Source: an uncultured Clostridia bacterium
GTDB lineage: Bacteria; Bacillota; Peptococcia; Peptococcales; Peptococcaceae
Assembly: GCA_944391285.1 (NCBI GenBank)
Contig: CALXSY010000010.1
Location: forward strand, 1-64,000
Length of the DNA: 64,000 nucleotides
Direction of reading: 5' to 3'
In this document: in pieces, positions 1 to 7,392 of the stretch
Layout: each line of letters starts with the position of its first letter
Numbering within the stretch: position 1 is the first letter of the stretch
Program-made: the position numbers and the translations under genes
Notes under the pieces: generated by a model
The model's input: only the letters and a program-made list of their open reading frames with translations
Database searches by the model: none
Told to the model about the DNA's origin: nothing

Positions 1-70
1 TGGATACCTCCTTTTGGTGTCTACTTTATTATAATAGATAATTACTTTATGTGTCCACTTTTTTAATATA
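1..70 (-). promoter_or_regulatory. Promoter and RBS of a leftward gene lying outside the window, with repeated box
   Basis: Read on the minus strand there is a -35 TGGACA, an 18-base spacer and a -10 TATAAT, followed by AGGAGG just before the window edge, so a leftward gene must start just outside. On the plus strand, GTGTCTACTTT (from 17) and GTGTCCACTTT (from 51) form a direct repeat that brackets the -10, which suggests an operator. The gene itself cannot be seen. It is divergent from the LysR gene at 250, a usual arrangement for a LysR target. Confidence 0.55.
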
Positions 71-131
71 GATCCAATACGCAAAACCGTGTTTTAACGA
101 TATGATTGCTTATTATTATTTGGAATAGTGA

Positions 132-218
132 AAAAACATGTTTTTGAGATTGAAAAGTTAGTTATGCAGGAACAATTAATTTGGAATCGTTGACATTGCT
201 TAACAAAGAAAGTATAAT
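132..218 (+). promoter_or_regulatory. Promoter of the LysR gene, with upstream palindrome
   Basis: TTGACA at 190-195 and TATAAT at 213-218 are separated by 17 bases, a full consensus SigA promoter. A 14-base palindrome, AAAAACATGTTTTT, lies upstream at 132-145 and could be an operator shared with the divergent gene. Confidence 0.7.
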
Positions 219-249
219 ATTTAAATAAACACAGGAAAGGGGTTGGAAG

Positions 250-1215
250 ATGAAAATAGAGTATTTAGAATATCTAATCATGCTGAAGCAAGCCGGTTCT
301 ATTAATAAAAGTGCGGTTTTGCTGCACACCTCTCCTCAAAACGTCAGTCGCATTATGAAGCAAATGGAGGACGAATTAAATGTAGAGCTTTTTAAACGCC
401 TCAGCTATGGGGTAGAATTTACCGAAGCCGGAGAGAAAGCGCTGGAATTAGCTGTAGATATTACCGAAAAAATTGAAAAATTTAAAGAAAAATACAGCAA
501 AAAGGTTATTGACCATGAATTAAACGGAGAATTATATGTAGTGGCAACGAAGATTCAAAACAATGCTTTCTGTAATAATATTGTTATGAAATTTTCAAAA
601 CAATACCCTGAAATAACTGTTAATCTTATTGAAGATGACTTTTTCAGCTGTTTAGCCGAAATGGAAATCCATGAGCAGGTTATTGGGCTGCTGCCGCTGG
701 TTGCTGATAAAAGTTTTTCCATCGTACCGCCGAAATATCGGCAAAAATATTCTTGGGAAGCTTTAAATCAAGATCATATTACAGTTTTAGTGAATAATAA
801 ATCAATTTTTAACCGCTTTAAGTCGATCTCTTATCAAGCATTGACCGAAAGCAAATTTGTAATCTACGCACGCAATAACTTTGAAGACGGCTTTTGGAGT
901 CAAATTATTTCCCATTACATTAAGCCGGTGCATCCCATATTTGTTGCCAGCAACAGTTATGTGTTTTTTAACAAAATAATCGAAGAAGGATACGTTGGTT
1001 TAGGCTGTCAAATTGCTTCTGCCCGTTCAGATTCAATGCAGGTTGATTATATTAATAAAAACATCAAATTTATTCCTATCCAGAATAACGATATTTTCTA
1101 CAATTGTTTGACCTTGCGCAAAGATATCCCTTTGTCAGCGGCGACCAAATGTTTTCTTGAGTTTATGAAAAAATCGCTGTCAGCGGAAATCATCAATATA
1201 AAAAACGAGAGTTAA
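250..1215 (+). CDS. LysR-family transcriptional regulator
   Basis: 321 aa, a usual length for a LysR-type regulator. The first 65 residues form a winged helix-turn-helix (SINKSAVLLHTSPQNVSRIMKQ followed by LNVELFKR and TEAGE), the classic LysR pattern of helix, recognition helix and wing. The rest fits a LysR substrate-binding domain, but the effector cannot be read from it. An AGGAAAGGGG ribosome site precedes the ATG. The gene has its own consensus promoter and a terminator whose stem overlaps its stop codon, so it is monocistronic. It stands between an off-window divergent gene and the phosphodiesterase/DASS operon, so either may be its target. Family assignment is secure; target and ligand are inferred. 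Confidence 0.9.
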   Translation: MKIEYLEYLIMLKQAGSINKSAVLLHTSPQNVSRIMKQMEDELNVELFKRLSYGVEFTEAGEKALELAVDITEKIEKFKEKYSKKVIDHELNGELYVVATKIQNNAFCNNIVMKFSKQYPEITVNLIEDDFFSCLAEMEIHEQVIGLLPLVADKSFSIVPPKYRQKYSWEALNQDHITVLVNNKSIFNRFKSISYQALTESKFVIYARNNFEDGFWSQIISHYIKPVHPIFVASNSYVFFNKIIEEGYVGLGCQIASARSDSMQVDYINKNIKFIPIQNNDIFYNCLTLRKDIPLSAATKCFLEFMKKSLSAEIINIKNES

Positions 1216-1233
1216 TGTTAACTCTCGTTTTTT
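1201..1233 (+). terminator. Rho-independent terminator of the LysR gene
   Basis: ACGAGAGTTAA at 1205-1215 is a perfect inverted repeat with TTAACTCTCGT at 1218-1228, followed by a T run. The stop codon of the LysR gene lies inside the left arm. Confidence 0.9.
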
Positions 1234-1285
1234 GTATCTATAAAAAATTGGGGTATAAATAAAAAAATGATACTTTGTTATAAAA

Positions 1286-1336
1286 AATAAATTTATTAAT
1301 TATATGCGCAGAAAATTTTTTGTGATATTTTATAAG
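1286..1336 (+). promoter_or_regulatory. Putative activator-dependent promoter of the phosphodiesterase/DASS operon
   Basis: A TGATATTTTATAAG segment at 1323-1336 carries a TATAAG -10 with no recognisable -35. The palindrome AATAAATTTATT lies at 1286-1297. The same 14-base -10 segment, with one change, occurs before the third DASS gene at 7314-7327. A missing -35 with an upstream palindrome fits a promoter that needs an activator such as LysR or Crp/Fnr; this is inferred. Confidence 0.45.
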
Positions 1337-1372
1337 TAAGGCAAGAAGAAAATTACTTAAGGAGAGATGAAG

Positions 1373-3403
1373 ATGGAGAAAAAAACATCACAAAAAATTA
1401 TTGTCTTAGGTATTGACGGCATGGACCCGCGTCTAACCAGAAAATATGTAGACCAAGGTTACCTGCCAAATATTAAAAAATTGATAGAGAGAGGATCGAG
1501 CAGACAAGACCTTGTTCTTTTAGGCGGACATCCGACAGTAACTCCCAGCATGTGGACTACATTGGCTACCGGTGCTTATTCAACTGTGCATGGAATTACC
1601 GATTTCTATCGCCAAAATCCGGAAAATTTGGATCAAATGGATTATAACTTAGACTCTAAATTATGCAAAGCTGAGCAGCTATGGAATGTGTTTGCTAAAG
1701 CAGGTAAAAAAACTTTGGTTTGGCATTGGCCCGGTTCCTCTTGGCCGCCGTCTTTAGACAGCGAAAATTTGCATGTAGTAGACGGCTCAAGCCCCGGCGG
1801 AGTAAATATGAGCAACTGTCAGTTTGAGTCAGAATATTTGGTTGTAGCAGGAAGCGAATACGATGCTCCCAGTTTCCGACCAAAAAGCGGCAATGAGGTT
1901 ACCCCTTGCATTATCAAGGATTTAGATGTAGATGATCCTACCAGCAAAAAGAAATTCGGCAACGAAAATACCGGTAAAAACGGCTTAAGCGTTTACATCA
2001 CCAAATTCGGCGAAGGCGCAAACAGCAAAGAATATAAATTTGATATTGCGGTATCTCCCATTAATGAAGCCAGCAAATGGGCAATTGATGTACCGGTCGG
2101 AGCCAAAGAATTTACCTTGCTCTTATCCGGTGGTTTATTGCGCCGGATGTGCTTGATCTTGCCCAATGAGCAGGGAATTTATGATAAGGTTGCCATTTAT
2201 AAAAATAAAAAGGCAACAGAGCCAATTGTAGTTTTAGAAAAAGGCAAGTTCCATCCATATATCATTGATGAAGCAATACGCAAAGAAGAAGTTAAACAAG
2301 TTATCCGTCATATGCGCATTGTTGATTTGGCTGAAGACGGCAGTCATGTCAAAATCTTTGTTTCCGCTGCTATGGAGATGAATAACGATACCTTGTTTTA
2401 TCCCAGACGTTTATATAAATCAGTAGTTGATAATATTGGTTTCCCGCCGCCGTCTTCCATGCTTTTCCCCGGACGCAGCCGTGAATTATTCTTTGACTGT
2501 GCTTTAGCTTCTTGGGAAGTAGCTTCTAAATGGCAATCCGGTGCAATTCATCATCTGCTGAAAGAAGAAAAGTATGATGTAATTTTCTCTCATTTTCACA
2601 ATATTGACATCCAAGATCACACCTTCTATAAATACATGGCTGAAGGCACTGCTAATATGAAGCCGGAAGACTTTGTCGAATTATCCCAAGAGGTTTATAA
2701 ACAAACAGACCGTTATTTAGGATCTTTCCTGCATTTATTGGATGAAGGCTGGACAATCTTCGTAGTTTCTGACCATGGTTTAGTCACTCATGGCAACGAA
2801 TTGCCGCTGATTGGCGATATGAATGGCTTAAATGTCGGTTTAATGCGGGAATTAGGCTTTACTGTTCTGCAAAAAGATGAAAACGGCAAAGACATAAAAG
2901 CTATTGACTGGAGCAAAACTAAAGCTGTTGCTAACCGTGGCTGCCATATTTATTTGAATATTAAAGGGCGCAATAAAAACGGTATTGTCGATCCTAAAGA
3001 TAAATGGGAAGTAGAAGAAGAGATAATGACCGCTTTGTATGGCTATAAACATCCGGTTACCGGCAAAAGAGTCATCGCTTTGGCATTGCGCAATAAAGAT
3101 GCTGTGCTTTTGGGCTTAGGCGGACCGGAATCCGGCGACATAGTTTACTGGACTGCTGAAGGTTACAACTATGACCATACCGATTCTTTATCTACCACTT
3201 ATGGTATTAACGATACCAGCGCATCTCCAATCTTTATTGCCGCTGGAGTGGGCATAAAAGAAAACTTTGTAACAGACCGTTATATCAGAGAAACGGATTT
3301 AGCGCCGACAATGGCATTGCTGGGTGGAGTAAGAATGCCGGCACAATGCGAAGGTGCTCCTGTTTATCAGATTTTAGCTGAAGGTTACGGCATTGCCGAA
3401 TAA
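1373..3403 (+). CDS. Alkaline-phosphatase-superfamily hydrolase (type I phosphodiesterase/nucleotide pyrophosphatase family)
   Basis: 676 aa from the ATG at 1373. The ATG at 1367 is only a few bases after AAGGAGAG, whereas 1373 has normal spacing. N-terminal GIDGMD holds the first metal ligand Asp. PTVTPSMWTTLATG, about residue 55, aligns with the NPP nucleophile motif, making its second Thr the likely nucleophile. Later SHFHNIDIQDH, VVSDHG and YDHTDS supply the remaining Asp/His metal ligands. There is no signal peptide, so it should act in the cytoplasm. The superfamily cleaves phosphate mono- or diesters, sulfate esters or phosphonates. A Thr nucleophile, rather than the formylglycine Cys/Ser of sulfatases, favours phospho-ester substrates, but its neighbours (anion transporters, arylsulfotransferase) leave the substrate open. 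First gene of an operon with two DASS transporters. Confidence 0.8.
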   Translation: MEKKTSQKIIVLGIDGMDPRLTRKYVDQGYLPNIKKLIERGSSRQDLVLLGGHPTVTPSMWTTLATGAYSTVHGITDFYRQNPENLDQMDYNLDSKLCKAEQLWNVFAKAGKKTLVWHWPGSSWPPSLDSENLHVVDGSSPGGVNMSNCQFESEYLVVAGSEYDAPSFRPKSGNEVTPCIIKDLDVDDPTSKKKFGNENTGKNGLSVYITKFGEGANSKEYKFDIAVSPINEASKWAIDVPVGAKEFTLLLSGGLLRRMCLILPNEQGIYDKVAIYKNKKATEPIVVLEKGKFHPYIIDEAIRKEEVKQVIRHMRIVDLAEDGSHVKIFVSAAMEMNNDTLFYPRRLYKSVVDNIGFPPPSSMLFPGRSRELFFDCALASWEVASKWQSGAIHHLLKEEKYDVIFSHFHNIDIQDHTFYKYMAEGTANMKPEDFVELSQEVYKQTDRYLGSFLHLLDEGWTIFVVSDHGLVTHGNELPLIGDMNGLNVGLMRELGFTVLQKDENGKDIKAIDWSKTKAVANRGCHIYLNIKGRNKNGIVDPKDKWEVEEEIMTALYGYKHPVTGKRVIALALRNKDAVLLGLGGPESGDIVYWTAEGYNYDHTDSLSTTYGINDTSASPIFIAAGVGIKENFVTDRYIRETDLAPTMALLGGVRMPAQCEGAPVYQILAEGYGIAE

Positions 3404-3421
3404 TTTGCCTTATGAATATTG

Positions 3422-3450
3422 TTTTTTCCGGGGTATTTTGCCCCGGGAAA
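3422..3450 (+). other. Intercistronic hairpin before the first DASS gene
   Basis: TTTTCCGGGG pairs with CCCCGGGAAA across a short loop (one G-T pair). It is followed by AAAACAAT rather than a T run, so it is more likely an RNA-stability or processing element than a terminator. Confidence 0.55.
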
Positions 3451-3489
3451 ACAATAGAGATTAATACTGTTAAAAGGAGAGAGATAAAT

Positions 3490-4929
3490 ATGTCATCCAC
3501 GACAAGTTCAAATATCAAATACTGGATTCATACGATTATTGTCATTGTTTTAATGTTTGGTTTCCCTATGCTGCCAACAATTTCACCACTAACTGATTAT
3601 GGTATGCATATAGCTGGCATATTTTTAGGCTGTTTATACGGCTGGACGATGGTAAGTGTCATTTGGCCCAGCTTTTTGGGACTTTTAGCGTTAGGTTTTT
3701 CGGGTTTTAACAATATGACCGGCACTTTTGCGGCGGCTTATGGCGGAGATACTTATTTATTTGTTTTCTTTATGCTGTCTTTTGCTGCTTTAATCACTAA
3801 AGCCGGAGTTACCGATTATATTGCCAAATGGGTTATTTCACGGAAAATAGCTAAAGGCAAACCTTGGATGGTAGCTTTTTTAATCTATACAGCGGCATTT
3901 GTAGTTGGCGCTTTAGTCAGCGTTATGCCTTCAATTGTTATCTGCTGGACACTTTCTTATCAACTGTGCGCCGCTTTTGGTTATACTAATAAGGATTTGT
4001 ATCCTAAATTAATGATTATCGGCGTAGTTAATGCGGCTTTGATGGGACATAGCGTCTTTCCATTTAAAGCATTGGCAGTAATGATGACCAATGTTCTTAC
4101 TACTCAGCTTGGTGTTACGGTTAACTTTGCGTTGTTTACTTTATTTGCTTTTATCTTGGGCTTTGGCAGTATCTTTATCTGGCTGGCTCTTTGCAAATAT
4201 GTCTATAAACCGGATGTTTCTCAGATTAAAAACAGCACCTTTGTTTATGAAAATACCGAAAAATTAAATGCTTATCAAAAGCAAGTCTTGCTTTTGCTGG
4301 CAGCTTTAGTATTCTTCATGTTCTTGCCGGGATTTTTACCGGAATGCGGATTAAAAACATTTTTAAATACTTTAGGCAATACCGGCATGGTAGTAGTTGC
4401 TTTGATGATTTGCTCGTTAATAGTTAAAAAAGACGGCAAAAGCTTTGCTGAGGTAGCGGATTTAATTAAAAGCGGTGTTCCTTGGCCGACAATGATTTTA
4501 TTGGCTACAGCGATGACCTTGGCTTCTGCTATCGGCGGAGAAACAGGCATCAAAGAGCTCTTTACCCAAATTTTAAGCCCGATTTTAGCCGGTCACGGCA
4601 CGGTATTGTTCTTTGTGATTATCATTATCTTCTCTATTGTCGCTACTAATATTATTAACAACGTAGTTGTTGGTTTGATAGTTGTACCGATTGTTTGTAC
4701 TTTTGCCGGCAGCATGAACTTCCCGCCGGAAATTTTGACTGTAGCCTTGTGCTTAATGTTAAATGTTACTTTCTTATTGCCTTCTGGCAGTCCTATTGCC
4801 GCATTTTTACATGGCAACTCTGAATGGGTCAGCAGTATTGAGATCCAGAAATATTCCGCTTTATTTATAGTTTTGTATATTATCTGGGCGATCATTGTTT
4901 GCCTGACAATAGGCAATATTCTTTGGTAA
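3490..4929 (+). CDS. DASS/SLC13-type anion permease, copy 1
   Basis: 479 aa, mostly hydrophobic, with about 11 to 13 membrane segments. The start at 3490 is chosen because AAAGGAGAGAG (3473-3483) has good spacing to it and because copy 2 begins at the matching residue; the longer reading frame from 3412 adds an unlikely tail. Features of the Na_sulph_symp (divalent anion:Na+ symporter) fold are visible: paired re-entrant regions around VMPSIVICWT and LLPSGSPIAAF, and the conserved TNIINNVVVG helix. The canonical SNT motifs of VcINDY are not obvious, so this is a divergent branch. Family members carry dicarboxylates, sulfate, citrate or related anions. The adjacent hydrolase and later arylsulfotransferase suggest an organic anion, perhaps a phospho- or sulfo-ester. 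Substrate unproven. Confidence 0.82.
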   Translation: MSSTTSSNIKYWIHTIIVIVLMFGFPMLPTISPLTDYGMHIAGIFLGCLYGWTMVSVIWPSFLGLLALGFSGFNNMTGTFAAAYGGDTYLFVFFMLSFAALITKAGVTDYIAKWVISRKIAKGKPWMVAFLIYTAAFVVGALVSVMPSIVICWTLSYQLCAAFGYTNKDLYPKLMIIGVVNAALMGHSVFPFKALAVMMTNVLTTQLGVTVNFALFTLFAFILGFGSIFIWLALCKYVYKPDVSQIKNSTFVYENTEKLNAYQKQVLLLLAALVFFMFLPGFLPECGLKTFLNTLGNTGMVVVALMICSLIVKKDGKSFAEVADLIKSGVPWPTMILLATAMTLASAIGGETGIKELFTQILSPILAGHGTVLFFVIIIIFSIVATNIINNVVVGLIVVPIVCTFAGSMNFPPEILTVALCLMLNVTFLLPSGSPIAAFLHGNSEWVSSIEIQKYSALFIVLYIIWAIIVCLTIGNILW

Positions 4930-4935
4930 AAATAA

Positions 4936-4970
4936 ATATATCGGCAGAGTCTTAGGCTCTGCCGATATAT
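4936..4970 (+). other. Perfect 14-bp hairpin between the two DASS genes
   Basis: ATATATCGGCAGAG (4936-4949) and CTCTGCCGATATAT (4957-4970) are perfect complements around a 7-base loop. No T run follows; the ribosome site of the next gene begins at 4976. It could protect or process mRNA so that the two transporter copies are expressed at different levels. Confidence 0.75.
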
Positions 4971-4987
4971 AATATGGAGGAGTGCAG

Positions 4988-6421
4988 ATGAGCAATATTA
5001 AAATAGTTAAGTATTATTTTCATACAGCAATAGTCTTCATTCTTATGTTTGGTTTCCCCATGCTGCCGACAATATATCCGTTAACTGACTATGGTATGCA
5101 AGTGGTAGGAATATTTTTAGGCTGCTTGTACGGCTGGAACTTGATAAGCATTGTTTGGCCAAGCTTTTTGGGACTGATTGCCTTGGGCTTTACCCAATAT
5201 GGGACGATGGCGGAAACTTTTGCCAGCGCCTACGGCAGTGATCGGTTTTTATTTGTCTTTTTTATGCTGAGTTTTGCGGCTTTAATAACTCAGTCGGGTG
5301 TTACTGATTATATCGCTAAATGGGTAATTTCCCGCAAAATATCCCGCGGCAGACCTTGGGTAGTGGCAAGCTTAATATATTTAGCTGCTTATTTGGTCGG
5401 TGCTTTGGTCAGCGTTCTGCCGTCAATAGTCATTTGCTGGACCCTAACTTATCAGTTAGCGGCAGCGTATGGCTATACCAATAAGGATTTGTATCCGAAA
5501 CTTATGGTTATCGGCGTAGTTAATGCAGCTTTAATGGGGCATTGCGTTTTTCCCTTTAAAGCCTTTGCGATAATTATATTAGGAGTGTTAAATACTCAGC
5601 TCGGTTTAACGGTTAACTATATTGCATTTACTTTCTTTGCTTTTGTTTTAGGTTTTGGCGGGGTAATAATTTGGCTGTTATTATGTAAATATCTTTATAA
5701 ACCCAATGTTGATTTGATAGTGCACAGCAATTATGTTTATCAAAATACCCAAAAACTTTCACGCTATCAAAAACAAATTCTGCTGCTTTTGGGCGCAGTT
5801 ATTTTTGCTATGTTTTTGCCGGGATTTCTGCCCGATTGTACAGTTAAGCAATTTTTGAATACTTTAGGAACCACCGGAACAGTGGTCTCAGCGTTAACTA
5901 TCTGCACTGTATTAAAACGCCAAAACGGCGAAAGCTTTATTGATATTGTTGAACTGATAAAAGCAGGCGTTCCCTGGCCGACAATGATTTTGCTGTCAAC
6001 TGCTATGGCAATGGCATTGGCATTAAACGACGGTACAGGAGTAGGCGATTTGCTGCAAATGCTATTGGAACCGATATTTGTAGGTCATGGTACGGTATTG
6101 TTTTTCTCCTTGGTAATTATTTTTGGCATTATTATTACCAATGTGGCGAATAATGTAGTGGTAGGCATGATTTTAATGCCGATTGTCTGCACATTTTCTG
6201 ATTTATTGGGCTTTGCTCCGGAAATATTAACGGTGGCTTGCTGTTTGGTTTTAAATATCACATTCTTTTTCCCTTCCGGCAGTCCTATTGCTGCGTTTTT
6301 GCACGGCAATTCCCAGTGGGTCAGCAGTGTAGAAATTCAGAAATATACGATTATCTACATCCTTTTAATGTTTGTTTGGTGTATTGGCATTTGTTTAACC
6401 TTAGGCAATATCATCTGGTAA
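4988..6421 (+). CDS. DASS/SLC13-type anion permease, copy 2
   Basis: 477 aa polytopic membrane protein. It is a clear tandem paralog of the gene just upstream, with long identical stretches (DYGM...GIFLGCLYGW, WPSFLG.ALGF, TDYIAKWVISRKI, PSGSPIAAFLHGN). The ATG at 4988 lies 7 bases after GGAGG; a GTG at 4982 is too close to it. The copies differ mainly in the central loop and in the last two helices, so they may have different substrate ranges or one may be a reserve. Same operon as the hydrolase; only a strong hairpin separates it from copy 1. Substrate unknown. Confidence 0.82.
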   Translation: MSNIKIVKYYFHTAIVFILMFGFPMLPTIYPLTDYGMQVVGIFLGCLYGWNLISIVWPSFLGLIALGFTQYGTMAETFASAYGSDRFLFVFFMLSFAALITQSGVTDYIAKWVISRKISRGRPWVVASLIYLAAYLVGALVSVLPSIVICWTLTYQLAAAYGYTNKDLYPKLMVIGVVNAALMGHCVFPFKAFAIIILGVLNTQLGLTVNYIAFTFFAFVLGFGGVIIWLLLCKYLYKPNVDLIVHSNYVYQNTQKLSRYQKQILLLLGAVIFAMFLPGFLPDCTVKQFLNTLGTTGTVVSALTICTVLKRQNGESFIDIVELIKAGVPWPTMILLSTAMAMALALNDGTGVGDLLQMLLEPIFVGHGTVLFFSLVIIFGIIITNVANNVVVGMILMPIVCTFSDLLGFAPEILTVACCLVLNITFFFPSGSPIAAFLHGNSQWVSSVEIQKYTIIYILLMFVWCIGICLTLGNIIW

Positions 6422-6449
6422 AAGCGGTTAAAATGAGGGAGGCGCAATA

Positions 6450-7172
6450 ATGCTTAAAATCCTTTACAAGGACAAGGAATACTGCATTTTGACTCATGCC
6501 AATGTTCAGCTGGAAATGACCGCAGGCTATGGCAATAATAATATACATTGGCAAAGCGGAGGAGCTTCTGCTGCAGAAATATTGGCAGAGATTGATCCGT
6601 TGATAGCAGATAAGCTGGTAGCAGTTAAATTTAACGCAAAAGTTTATCCTAAAAATTATTTTGTCACCACCGATGGTGAATTAGAAGCCCTAACTATAGA
6701 AGATCAGCAAGGGTACCAAATATGCTTAAATACCGTGGCATTTGTGGTTGATAAAATAATGTTTGAGTCTTATCCTCGGTATAAGCGCTATCAAAAGACT
6801 TTTAACGAACACTCTTGTACTTTGGCTTATTTTAATGACGAAGAATTAACCGCTGATGATATAAAATATTTACAGGATAAAGCTCAAGAAGCTTTAAAAA
6901 GTAATATTTCTTGGGAAATAAAAATATTATCCGAGCAGGAGAGTGTTCAATATTACCAAAGATGCGGTGAATGGTATTTGGTCCAGCAAATTTTAGCTCA
7001 GGAAAGCGATTACCCTTATAAATTTCTGTTTTGGGGGGAATATGGGATGCAGGAAACTATGCCTATTTGTCCTGAATGTAAAATTATTGGTGTGGTGGAA
7101 ATTGAGCAGTCTCACGGTTTTGCCTTAGATAAGAAAATTTGTATTCTTAATTTAAAGATAGTTTTTAGCTAA
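6450..7172 (+). CDS. Protein of unknown function in the DASS operon
   Basis: 240 aa, soluble, no signal peptide, no family recognised. It begins MLKILYKDKEYCILTHANVQ, has an acidic, mixed alpha/beta-looking composition with many aromatic residues, and ends with a single CPEC pair followed by a beta-rich tail (IIGVVEIEQSHGFALD). A GAGGGAGG ribosome site precedes the ATG, and it starts 28 bases after the second transporter, so it is the last gene of that operon. A strong terminator overlaps its stop. Its place suggests a role linked to the imported substrate, but nothing in the sequence gives an activity. Confidence 0.7.
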   Translation: MLKILYKDKEYCILTHANVQLEMTAGYGNNNIHWQSGGASAAEILAEIDPLIADKLVAVKFNAKVYPKNYFVTTDGELEALTIEDQQGYQICLNTVAFVVDKIMFESYPRYKRYQKTFNEHSCTLAYFNDEELTADDIKYLQDKAQEALKSNISWEIKILSEQESVQYYQRCGEWYLVQQILAQESDYPYKFLFWGEYGMQETMPICPECKIIGVVEIEQSHGFALDKKICILNLKIVFS

Positions 7173-7206
7173 CAAGCCTTGCATTTAAAGCAAGGCTTGT
7201 TTTTTT
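7172..7206 (+). terminator. Terminator of the hydrolase/DASS operon
   Basis: ACAAGCCTTGC (7172-7182) and GCAAGGCTTGT (7190-7200) form a perfect 11-bp stem with a 7-base loop, followed by six Ts. Confidence 0.93.
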
Positions 7207-7260
7207 ATAAAATTGAATGAAGCAAATTTATTGTTAAAAAAAAGAAAAGAGGAGCTGAAA

Positions 7261-7327
7261 ACAAAATTTTGTTGGAAAAGATAACATATGTTATTCTTAT
7301 ATAAAAAATTATATGATATTATATAAG
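7261..7327 (+). promoter_or_regulatory. Putative regulated promoter of the DASS3-arylsulfotransferase operon
   Basis: Two perfect palindromes, ACAAAATTTTGT (7261-7272) and ATAACATATGTTAT (7281-7294), stand upstream of TGATATTATATAAG (7314-7327). That last segment matches the -10 region at 1323-1336 in 13 of 14 bases. There is no good -35. The layout suggests control by a dimeric regulator, the nearby LysR or Crp/Fnr proteins being the obvious candidates. Confidence 0.5.
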
Positions 7328-7392
7328 CGTAAAATACGGTGCGCGCATTGCAATTATTGTTATTTATTATCAACCGAAAGGATGAGGTGAAA

